Assembly (NCBI GenBank): GCA_030522415.1
Contig: CM060104.1
Coordinates: 23,580,825-23,644,824 of the forward strand
Reading direction: 5' to 3'
From: Channallabes apus
Taxonomy: Eukaryota > Chordata > Actinopteri > Siluriformes > Clariidae
Length of the DNA: 64,000 bases
Part shown: one piece after another, positions 56,234 through 64,000 of the stretch
Position numbering within the stretch: the first letter of the stretch is position 1
Layout of the letters: each line of letters starts with the position of its first letter
Notes under the pieces: model-generated
Told to the model about the DNA's origin: nothing
The model's database searches: none
The model's input: only the letters and a program-made list of their open reading frames with translations
Translations under genes and position numbers: made by a program

Positions 56234-57420
56234 TATATAAATACACATTTGGAATCTGCATCTACATTTTCTGTTACAAGTATAGAATTAGGTTCAGCTG
56301 AGACTCATGATCAATGGTGTTAGGGTACTTATGTAGTGATAATTAGTTTCAGCCAGATCATTAAAACTAACAATGGACTATGACACTCTTGAGAGGGGAT
56401 ATGAAGGTGTTATTCATTTATTTATTCTCTACAAGGGTGCGAACAACAGTACAGACCAAACTATAACTTTCTCTTATACTACTATAAAAATTCTAAATAT
56501 AAACAAACAAAATACAGCTTTTTTTCCTCAGAGGTAAACGGAAAAGTGAAGTTGTTCAGCTGTTTACTGTCACTGCAGCTTCTTCAAAGTCTTCCCACTC
56601 CGTGACCACTGAAATCCGACACGACACCACGTTAGGCTGCGTCTTGACTCAATTGTATACCGACGGTGATTGGATGTTTCCCGAGGGCTCAGGAGAGTGT
56701 GTGTGTCTGTGTGTGTGTGTCTATGTGTGTGCGTGTGCGCGGGTACTTGTTCCACTGTTATAAAAACTCTAAATATAAACAAACAAAATACAGCTTTTTT
56801 TTCAGAGGTAAACGGAAAAGTGAAGATGTTCAGTGTCACTATGCAGATGTTACACTCAGTGGAGTTACCGAAATCATTGGTTTAGTCCTCATTGAGTTGC
56901 CACACATCATTTCCACATTTCACTCGCTTTTGTTCCTCTTATGTGAGCATAAACAGTGAAACATTCCACAGGTTTATAATACACCGCAGCCAAGTGAACC
57001 ACGTTCCCGTCGAACGAAACGAGGCATAATCGTGGTGTTTGCTTCGGTTATGACACACCATAGTTTATTACCTGCTGTGGTAGATCTGAATATTTATTCA
57101 AACACAATAATAAAGCTTTATATCCTCAGGAGGGCTCAGTACATTGTTTTAGCGATAGTTTCACGGAAGCGAGTTCAGAACTAATCTAACCAAACCAAAA
57201 AAAAAAAAAAAACATCCGAAGCTTCAAATAGAATTAACGAACTAATGAAATTGATATATATGTAATTGATATACTGTATATACAGACGTGTGTGTGTCAT
57301 TTTAATTCAAATGAACATTTTAATGCTTTCTGATACACTTATCAACTTATCCACATACACTTATCAACACAAACTCTCCGTGCACGCACACACAATCTCA
57401 AAAAAATTAATATTAATAAC
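56055..57420 (+). repeat. Module B, copy 4
   Basis: Plus-strand copy with the longest TCTA run (56,160-56,233). Inverted partner of 46,140-47,470, including the outer sequence ATACACTTATCAACTTATCC. Confidence 0.8.
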
Positions 57421-57898
57421 ATACATATACAAATAAACAAATGTAGGTGTAATAAAAGTAGTCGTGATGTCAGTACTCGCCCAGCAAACCAGCCTTTTGC
57501 AGCGGCTTAAAACGTATGAATCATCTTCAAATATACAAAAAAAAAGCGAAAAAGACACTCGATTATTATGCATAGGTTATTTGTTTAATTCAAAAAGTTC
57601 ATAAAAACACTTTAAAACGAGAGAAAAACTGTTAAAATCCTCGTTCGCCTTCTCAGCGTTAGGTAGCGAGTGACGTCATGATTTGAATCTGCGCGCCACC
57701 GGGGAAACATAGGGAAACTGACTTTCCCGGACCACCGGCTTTGGTCCTTCTATGCGCCATCTGGCGGATATTCAGTGAAGCACAACACATTTATTTTAAA
57801 TTCCCGAATGTTGCCTCCGGCAAGTCGCGGCAAGCCGCGCGCTAAATTGCGGCATACCGCGGGAAAACACGCAGGGTTTTAAGGGCGACATCTGTATT
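57421..57898. other. Interior sequence with CRE-like site and GC-rich block
   Basis: A TGACGTCA palindrome lies near 57,672, close to GTTAGGTAGCGAG. 57,750-57,895 is the inverted copy of the GC-rich block at 44,020-44,165. No ORF is recognised. Confidence 0.5.
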
Positions 57899-58240
57899 TA
57901 CCACAGGACCCCTGGGGGGCTCCGTAGGTTCAGGTTTTTACACGAAAACGGTGTTTTGTGAATCTCCACACTATTAAAAACTGAAATATTGCTAATTGTA
58001 AGTCCTGAGATTAAGATGAACATTAATTGGGAGTCATGAAAGCGAGAATCAAATCCAAAAAAGAAAGCTAAACTTACCTCGAACACGACAAACTCCAGCT
58101 CCAGCCACCCCGTGTAGTACCTCCATGATAATTCCCAACCGACTGATACACAGCGCGGGCACAGTGTCTCCAAACACGCATGCGCGGTTTAATTTGGACA
58201 CATTTTCGGCTTCAGTAGACACTCAATACTTCAGACTGAA
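57899..58240 (-). promoter_or_regulatory. Promoter-first-exon module, copy 3
   Basis: Nearly the full module: intron-side sequence, GTAAGTTTAGC donor, exon (reading ELEFVVFE), and an upstream NRF1-like ACGCATGCGCGG near 58,176-58,187 on plus. This is the most complete of the three. Confidence 0.5.
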
Positions 58241-58296
58241 AGACGACTTCCCCCTACAGGTAATGAAGGGCATTTTCACAGCTTCCCGCACGCTGC

Positions 58297-58690
58297 CGCG
58301 CAAAGCCGGCAAAAAAAAAAACTAAACAGATCTAACAGATGAGGACTCAGATTAATGTGCAAAAAATATATAATAAAACTATATAAGTCTACATAGCCTT
58401 TATAAGACTCTATCTTAAGCGCACTTAAAACATTTTATTTAGTTTTAAAATAAAACAATTTTAAAACATCATCACTCGGGATTCGAACCGGGGCTTTGCA
58501 AATCTCTGGCCGAGCGTTCTAACCACTACACCAAATAGCCACTTTGAGACAATGCACCCCAGAGACATTAATAAGCCACTCGACTTCTTTGAAAGCAAGT
58601 GTACTTCTTTGATAAGTGACGAAGTAAGCCTGTTATAATAATAACTTGGTGTTATTTGATCTTATTGGTTTAGAAATTTATATTTAAATA
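58297..58690 (-). repeat. Right subterminal inverted repeat with tRNA-like part
   Basis: Inverted partner of 31,620-31,995. The tRNA-like stretch at 58,469-58,540 has, on the minus strand, GGTTCGAATCC (B box) and TGGTGTAGTGGTTAGAACG (A-box-like). Only three of five T-stem pairs form, so not a functional tRNA gene. Confidence 0.72.
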
Positions 58691-59004
58691 AATAGTAAAC
58701 TTGACCGATTTCGTTATAATTTTGTTTGATGAGTGGGGCTTGAAAATTCTCTTGAAAAATATGGTCATTTATTTCAGTTAATAAATCTACTATAATTTTT
58801 TTTTACTCATTATTGTACAGTACACATCAATAGCTCTGGTTCAGATTTTTAATGTTTGTTGTGGAAATTACCATCACTGTTGTATTTACTGTGATGAATG
58901 AAAATGTCACTTTGCGCCACCTGGCGGCCATTTTACGAATGACTTTGAAATGCATTTTGGCCGCTGTTGCCTTTAAACGGCGGTATACGCGGCGGGATGG
59001 TTAT

Positions 59005-59023
59005 TCCGATTTTGTAACCACTG
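59005..59023 (-). repeat. Giant element right terminal inverted repeat
   Basis: TCCGATTTTGTAACCACTG, the exact inverse of the left end, followed by TA and then the resumed L2 ORF2 sequence CACCAGCCTCGG. Confidence 0.9.
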
Positions 59024-59025
59024 TA

Positions 59026-59964
59026 CACCAGCCTCGGTTAACTGGTAGAGGAGGAGGCGTCGCAGTTATTCATAATGATAATCGTACAAAAACACGGACA
59101 CAAATTTAACTCATTTGAAATTCTTTATAGTAACGTAAGTGTATTTAAGTATATTAAATCAGCTCAGTCGATTCCACTAATTATAATTTACAGACCTCCA
59201 GGTCCGTATTCTGAATTTCTTAGTGAATTTACAGATTTCATCTCAGACCTGGTCGTTTCTGTAGACAAAGAGTTAATTGCTGGAGATTTTAACATTCATT
59301 TTGAGAATCCAGAAGACCCTCTGAGAACAGCATTTATGTCCATACTGGACTCCGTAGGCGAAAATCAGTGTGTAGTAGGACCCACTCATAAAGCAGGTCA
59401 CACTTTAGACTTAATAATATTTTTCGGATTAAGTATAAGCAATGTATTCACAATTCCACTGTCTGAAATTATCTCAGATCACTATCTTGTCTCCATTCAA
59501 GTGTGTCACAGTGATAATGTACGCACAGCACCGCGCTACCGTATTAAACGTACATTCACATCAATTACCACACAGAGTTTTATCAGTAATCTCCCAGAGT
59601 TGCCAACTTCGATTAGATCACCGTCTGATCCCACAGAACTCGATCAGGCGACTGAATATTTAGAGTCGACATTTCGTTGTACCTTAGATAATAAAGAAAA
59701 ATTATTAGAGATAAGAAACTCGCTCAGAAATTAGGACGTAAATGGCGTCAAACTAAATTGTTAGTATTTCAAATAGCATGGAAAGAGATCGTCCTGAACT
59801 ATAGGAAAGCTCCTAGTGTAGCTAGATCAACGTATCTCTCCACTCTTATAGAAGAAAATAAAAATAATCCTAGATTTTTATTTAATACCGTAGCCAAATT
59901 AACCAGAAATAAGACCACTACAGAAATCTCCACAACAACATCATGCAATAGTGAGGACTTCATG
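59026..59964 (+). pseudogene. L2 ORF2, middle portion (continuation from 31,259)
   Basis: Resumes the endonuclease with HQPRLTGRGGGVAVIHNDN, shifts frame near 59,075-59,105, then IIYRPPGPYSEF, LIAGDFNIHFE and SDHYLVSIQV. A further break near 59,700-59,735 leads to QIAWKEIVLNYRKA and NNPRFLFNTVAKLT. It is cut at CTTCATG by the next LTR element, before the RT domain. Layout matches residues 93-430 of the intact L2 ORF2. Confidence 0.85.
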
Positions 59965-60278
59965 TGTAACGGTTAACCCCTAGATGGCGCCAGAGCGCCA
60001 TTTATATTTATGTTGTGTTTTGAGTTGTAGTTTTGTTTTTCGTTCAGTTGGACTTCAGTTCCCAGTTTGCACCTCGGTCAGGTGACGTAGAAGCTCACCT
60101 GAACCGAGGGAAGTTAATTTGATTATTGGTTTATGTTTAGTTCTTTAAATAGCCTGGCTGGACTCCAGTCAGGCGTCTAGCAACCGTTACCGAAAGTAGT
60201 TTGTGTTGGAGTGTATTTTGTTTATGTTTTGATTTCAAATAAAGGACTTTGTGAAACCGTCAGCTTGCCTCCGCGATC

Positions 60279-62198
60279 ATGCCTCGCACCCACTCCAGAC
60301 GCAGACAGAGAGGGAAACGTGAAAGATTGCTAGACCTACCAAGAGGCATGGCGGAGGATCCCCTCCTGAAGTTTTTTGGGGGGGGCGCAGTGGCCATCTT
60401 GCCCGAGCTGACGAACTGGCGGGACAGCGAGGAGGAGGACTACGGCTGGGACTATAACATCGGGCTGGTAGAGGACGAGGAGGAGATGTACCGCAGCTGC
60501 GAGTACAGATTGCTGGAGGAGCAGGAGCACCTACGAGAGAGCAGCGAGGAGAGAGAGAGAGAGACACCACAAAGCTGGGAGGGCTGCAGGCTCGCCATTC
60601 GGCGGACGCCATTCAGGGGCGACGCGGCACGGGGTCACGTGGTTCCCCGCACTGGCCGGAAGAGAAGGGCGAGGAAGCCCAAGTACGGCAGTGACGAGGG
60701 GGAAAGAAAACCCCAGGCAGAGCAGCAGCAGAGAGAGGAGGAGCTCATGTGGTGGATTCCGGAGCCGGAACGGGTGAGTGAAATGCTGGAGCATATTAAG
60801 GAGCTCCAGCAGATGATCCTCCACTTCCGGGATGACCGCGAAGCGGGCTCGGAGCTTTCTCCTCTCTCGCCAACACTCAGCAGCGAGCTAGCGTGTCAGC
60901 AGCTGCTGTCCGACGCACCCGTTTCACCGCCGCCTTCCAGCTTCGAGGACAGCGAGCCAGCGTGTCAACAGCTGCTGTCCGACGCACCCGTCTTACCGCC
61001 GCCTTTCGGCTTCGAGGACAGCGAGCCAGCATGTCAGCAGCTGCTGTCCGACGCACCCGTTTTACCACCGCCTCCCGGCTTCGAGGACAGCGAGCCAGCG
61101 TGTCTACAGCTGCTGTCCGACGCATCCGTTTCACCACCGCCTCCCGGCTTCGAGGACAGCGAGCCAGCGTGTCTACAGCTGCTGTCCGACGCATCCGTTT
61201 CACCACCGCCTTCCAGCTTCGAGGACAGCGAGCCAGCGTATCTACAGCTGCTGTCCGACGCACCCGTCTTGCCGCCGCCTTTCGGCTTTGAGGACAGCGA
61301 GCCAGCGTGTCTACAGCTGCTGTCCGACACACCCGTTTTACCACCGCCTCCTGGCTTTGAGGACGACGTTGAGCCGTCGTTGAGCGCCGTGCACGCTCCC
61401 ACGCTGCAGGAGAGCGCCGTGCACGCTCCAACGATGCAGGAGAGCGCCGTGCACGCTCCAACGATGCAGGAGAGCGCCGTGCACGCTCCAACGATGCAGG
61501 AGAGCGCCGTGCACGCTCCAACGATGCAGGAGAGCGCCGTGCACGCTCCAACGATGCAGGAGAGCGCCGTGCACGCTCCAACGCCGTCGTCGAGCGCACT
61601 GCACGCTCCAACGCCGTCGTCGAGCGCACTGCACGCTCCAACGCCCGCGTCGAGCGCACTGCACGCTCCCACGCCGTCTACGAGCGCAGTGACCGCTCCC
61701 ACGCCGTCTACGAGCGCAGTGACCGCTCCCACGCCGTCTACGAGCGCAGTGACCGCTCCCACGCCGTCTACGAGCGCAGTGACCGCTCCCACGCCGTCTA
61801 CGAGCGCAGTGACCGCTCCAACGCCTGCGTCGAGCGCAGTGACCGCTCCAACGCCTGCGTCGAGCGCTTCTCCAGCCCTGCAGCCGCCGAGCACGCTTCC
61901 AGCTCAGCAGCATCCGAGCGCTTCTCCAGCTCAGCAGCATCCGAGCGCTTCTCCAGCTCTGCAGCATCCGAGCGCTTCTCCAGCTCTGCAGCCGCCGAGC
62001 GCTTCTCCAGCTCAGCAGCAGCCGAGCGCTTCTCCAGCTCTGCAGCCGCCGAGCACGCTTCCAGCCCAGCAGCCGCAGAGCATGCCTCCAGCCCCGTCAC
62101 CCAGCCTCCTGGATAGGAGGCTAAAGGTAGAACATTGGGTTGGGTGTCCGGGGCCTCCGGTGATGCTCCGGGAGGAGCATTTTTTAGAGGGGGGGTAA
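60279..62198 (+). CDS. 639-residue repeat-built protein of the LTR element
   Basis: Residues 1-200: basic start (MPRTHSRRRQRGKRER), acidic EEED/DEEE patches, and a second basic segment GRKRRARKPK. From residue 202 seven copies of a 23-residue unit (SEPACQQLLSDAPVLPPP-type, about 60,882-61,365). Then about 18 copies of a 10-residue unit (HAPTMQESAV, TAPTPSTSAV; 61,387-61,866), then about 11 copies of a 9-residue unit (ASPALQPPS; to about 62,100). The end is REEHFLEGG. No zinc knuckle, protease or RT. The start is the first ATG after the presumed LTR. Function unknown. Confidence 0.65.
   Translation: MPRTHSRRRQRGKRERLLDLPRGMAEDPLLKFFGGGAVAILPELTNWRDSEEEDYGWDYNIGLVEDEEEMYRSCEYRLLEEQEHLRESSEERERETPQSWEGCRLAIRRTPFRGDAARGHVVPRTGRKRRARKPKYGSDEGERKPQAEQQQREEELMWWIPEPERVSEMLEHIKELQQMILHFRDDREAGSELSPLSPTLSSELACQQLLSDAPVSPPPSSFEDSEPACQQLLSDAPVLPPPFGFEDSEPACQQLLSDAPVLPPPPGFEDSEPACLQLLSDASVSPPPPGFEDSEPACLQLLSDASVSPPPSSFEDSEPAYLQLLSDAPVLPPPFGFEDSEPACLQLLSDTPVLPPPPGFEDDVEPSLSAVHAPTLQESAVHAPTMQESAVHAPTMQESAVHAPTMQESAVHAPTMQESAVHAPTMQESAVHAPTPSSSALHAPTPSSSALHAPTPASSALHAPTPSTSAVTAPTPSTSAVTAPTPSTSAVTAPTPSTSAVTAPTPSTSAVTAPTPASSAVTAPTPASSASPALQPPSTLPAQQHPSASPAQQHPSASPALQHPSASPALQPPSASPAQQQPSASPALQPPSTLPAQQPQSMPPAPSPSLLDRRLKVEHWVGCPGPPVMLREEHFLEGG
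60882..61365. repeat. 69-bp tandem repeat, 7 units
   Basis: Coding minisatellite in frame with the ORF. Unit contains GAGGACAGCGAGCCAGCGTG and CTGCTGTCCGACGCA. Confidence 0.92.
61387..61866. repeat. 30-bp tandem repeat, about 16-18 units
   Basis: Units GAGAGCGCCGTGCACGCTCC-AACGATGCAG and variants. Unit type drifts from MQES to PSSS to PSTS along the array. All units keep the reading frame. Confidence 0.92.
61867..62100. repeat. 27-bp-type tandem repeat
   Basis: Units around CAGCCGCCGAGCGCTTCTCC-AGCTCTG. They keep the frame and cover most of the C-terminal part of the ORF. Confidence 0.85.
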
Positions 62199-62523
62199 TG
62201 TAACGGTTAACCCCTAGATGGCGCCAGAGCGCCATTTACAGTGGGAGCCACACCAAATAGCCGCGACAGTGTGGCTGAAGTGTGACTGGCGTGTGAATGG
62301 CCTTTGCACGCCGTAATCCCCCCTCCCTTTTCTGGCCGAAAGGCGTGTCAAGATTTCACAGTAAACACGCCCATTCAAGCCCTATTTATTCATTTACCTG
62401 GTGCCACCACTAGATGGCGCTTCGTTCTCAAGAACACATTAAAACAAGCCAGCTGCGCTGAGTTGCAATCACGTGATTTTAACAACCCGCCTCCACCCCC
62501 GCCGAACTGACGCTGCCAAACTA

Positions 62524-62560
62524 CAGAGATGAAGATGGCGGCTTAACGGACTATTCGTGG
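62524..62560 (+). promoter_or_regulatory. YY1-like promoter and first exon donor
   Basis: GAAGATGGCGGC at about 62,530-62,541 is a match to the YY1 motif that marks the start of many TATA-less promoters. GTGGTAAGTGATG follows about 20 bp later, a consensus splice donor. The only ORF in this exon is a few codons (ATGAAGATGGCGGCTTAA), so the exon is probably non-coding. Confidence 0.55.
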
Positions 62561-63503
62561 TAAGTGATGTTTTATTTTATAAAATGTGTTTGTGGTAGTT
62601 TACAGTTTATTTCCCAGTTTAGTTTTTTTATTGGCCGTTTGAAATATCACTGGCAGCACCAGCAGCGGTCAGATGTGACTTTAGAGAACTTAATGATCTG
62701 TTTACCAAGTCTGGAGTTAATATTACAGCTTACTGTCAGTGTCACACACTCACAATGTCACTCCACTTTAACTCAAAAACATGCTCAAGCTTCAACAATA
62801 CTATTAATGTCCCTATTACAAGAGCTGCACTACCCGATGAAGAGTGTTTGTGTTCTCTGTAAATACTGAGAGAATCTCACCGCGTGCTGTCTGGATAAAT
62901 TCAGCGCTTATTTATTCTCTGGTTAAGAGTTAATCAGCAGGTTATTTCTGTGACTGTAATATAATGTGATGCAGTTGATGAGGGACACAGACTGAGGGGA
63001 GCTGTACAGGAGCTAGTAACGCTCATAACCCGGTTTATATTTTATACACTTTCCGCGGTAGCGCGAGCGCTTAGTTAACGAGCTGAATAACAACACAGAA
63101 GTATTTATCAGTTAAGGAGGAGGAGGAGGGGGGGAGGTGTGTGTGTGTGTGTGTGTGTGTGTGAGAGGGGCTTCAGTAAGTTATAGTTTGGCTTCAGAGA
63201 TGAACTAATGCTCATATACGAGTGTTATATCGCTTAACTTATTTGTATGAGAAGCGCATTAAGTAAATTCCCGGTTAATTTAATTCAGACGATAATACAG
63301 ACAGTCAGTGGTTAACACTAACACTGTTCACTGGATAACATTAGCACAGGCAGATTATTTACATTACAGAATCCCCAAAACAGTATTTTACACACTCTGT
63401 GGTAAATAGGTTTATTAATATATTTTATTTTTATTAGAACTATATGTTCTGTAAAGTTTATTTATCTTTGTCTTGACTAAATTCTCCTGTTGTCTTTAAG
63501 CAG
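62561..63503 (+). other. Probable intron
   Basis: Between the donor at 62,557 and the acceptor TTTAAGCAG at 63,503. Includes a GT run (63,137-63,163) and GC-rich CGCGGTAGCGCGAGCGC near 63,055. No coding content is evident. Confidence 0.45.
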
Positions 63504-63909
63504 AGCTCCGCTGTGGAGGATTTGGGGGGTCAGACGGCTGACGGCTGGACTTTTGGAGCTACAGGACTGGAGGAGCCTGAACAAGCTGTTGAGGGAGCTG
63601 TAGGAGGGATGACGTCACAGTCCGACAGCTTTAGAATGATGTTTGATCTGGTCTACTGTATATTCTGAACATAGAACTGCAAAATGTCTGATACAGTACT
63701 TTGGGGGAAACAAAGACTTCAACTGTTCCATGTTTAATAGTTTTGATATTTGAAAAATTAATATTTTAATGTAAAAGGACTATAGATAGAGACTTATAAG
63801 CAGCTGGTGTATCCGGGTAGTTTAATGAACTTTAAGCAAAAAGACAACATGTATTCATCTGTTTTATATAAATTACTGTTTTAACTTTGACTAGTTTTGG
63901 AAGAATAAA
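63504..63909 (+). other. Gene-like last exon with poly(A) signal
   Basis: After TTTAAGCAG the frame is open for 54 codons (SSAVEDLGGQTADGW..., ending SFRMMFDLVYCIF) to a TGA at 63,666-63,668. An AATAAA lies at 63,904-63,909. The exon includes a TGACGTCA at about 63,610. The protein is not recognised. A non-coding transcript is equally possible because no start codon is seen in the first exon. Confidence 0.45.
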
Positions 63910-64000
63910 TTGAATTGTTAAAGTCATGTTTTGCGTGTTTTAATTTTGGGGGATTGTTTGGGTATTTAAAAATTGTTTAGTTGAACCAACAACTTCAATG

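Larger units (their letters stand above)
31260..59023. mobile_element. Giant TA-flanked element with 19-bp inverted ends
   Basis: 27,764 bp. The left end CAGTGGTTACAAAATCGGA (31,260-31,278) is exactly repeated, inverted, at 59,005-59,023. TA flanks both ends (31,258-31,259 and 59,024-59,025). Taking out the element and one TA restores the L2 ORF2 frame, so this is one insertion, not chance. Subterminal inverted repeats of about 370-390 bp follow. TA duplication and CAGTG ends suggest the Tc1/mariner group, but no own transposase is visible; the Tc1 inside has different ends. The element is built from inverted module pairs and includes gene-like exons. It may have started smaller and grown by internal duplication. 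Confidence 0.82.
59965..62238 (+). mobile_element. Non-autonomous LTR element with a repeat-protein ORF
   Basis: TGTAACGGTTAACCCC starts at 59,965 and again at 62,199, preceded there by a purine tract AGAGGGGGGGTAA. This is the layout of two LTRs around an internal region. The 5' LTR is about 300 bp (AATAAA near 60,237). Only the first 40 bp of the 3' LTR are visible because another element interrupts it at TA. The internal region holds a single ORF and no gag-pol, so the element depends on others. Confidence 0.7.
62239..64000 (+). mobile_element. Second TA-inserted element, runs off the window
   Basis: Starts CAGTGGGAGCCACACC directly after GCGCCATTTA, splitting the 3' LTR at a TA; the 5' LTR shows the unsplit sequence. 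It shares the CAGTGG start and TA target with the giant element, and its part 63,606-64,000 is also found inside that element at 47,477-47,930. It carries a promoter and a two-exon unit. The other end is not in the window. Confidence 0.65.

Noticed and set aside
58469..58540. A functional tRNA gene
   Set aside because: The B box is perfect but the T stem pairs only three of five positions and the acceptor ends do not pair.
60877..61894. Long minus-strand ORFs of 260 and 286 residues, and others of 132-209 residues, in the repeat region
   Set aside because: They are antisense or shifted readings of tandem repeats whose unit length is a multiple of three, so all frames stay open. Only the plus-strand frame has a non-repeat N-terminus and fits between LTR and polypurine tract.

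Overview
This window looks like a repeat-dense stretch of a teleost fish chromosome. The evidence is the mix of L2-type and Rex1-like LINEs, Tc1 elements, CA/TG and TCTA microsatellites, and a fish-type endogenous retrovirus. Genus is not determinable; an otophysan fish (catfish or characin relative) is a weak guess. Only one host gene is recognisable: the first two coding exons, on the minus strand near 6.3-6.8 kb, of a PACSIN/syndapin F-BAR protein. Nearly everything else is mobile DNA, stacked by nested insertion.

Layout. 1-3.1 kb: inverted-repeat modules that recur at 46-57 kb. 4.3-5.2 kb: a dead Tc1-like transposase. 6.3-6.8 kb: PACSIN exons. 7.99-18.70 kb: a young endogenous retrovirus whose two 372-bp LTRs look identical, flanked by GGTG, with gag (one internal amber codon), pol in the same frame after a second UAG, and an open env. 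It sits in an L2 ORF1 remnant. 18.76-30.4 kb: a nest in which a 5' piece of a Ty3/Gypsy element abuts a minus-strand Rex1-like LINE, whose 3' UTR is split by a minus-strand L2, whose end is split by a Tc1.

31,260-59,023: a 27.8-kb segment with 19-bp terminal inverted repeats and TA on both sides. It interrupts another L2 ORF2, and removing it with one TA rejoins the L2 reading frame exactly. Inside are a large palindrome (arms about 34.6-37.2 and 39.35-42.1 kb) with a near-intact Tc1 at its centre, several other inverted module pairs, candidate promoters, and spliced-gene-like exons, some conserved in coding sense in both palindrome arms. I see no transposase of its own, so it looks like a giant non-autonomous DNA element carrying gene fragments.

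59.97-62.2 kb: an LTR element whose only ORF encodes a 639-residue, repeat-built protein in place of gag-pol. Its 3' LTR is interrupted at TA by a second element that also begins CAGTGG, carries a YY1-like promoter and a two-exon unit, and shares sequence with the inside of the giant element. It runs off the window.

The elements mostly act on each other: insertions date one another, and empty sites are preserved in paralogous copies. The strongest candidates for something undescribed are the giant TA-flanked element and a domain between protease and reverse transcriptase in the retroviral pol that carries two H-x-T motifs, like 2H phosphoesterases. All comparisons were made by eye without database searches.
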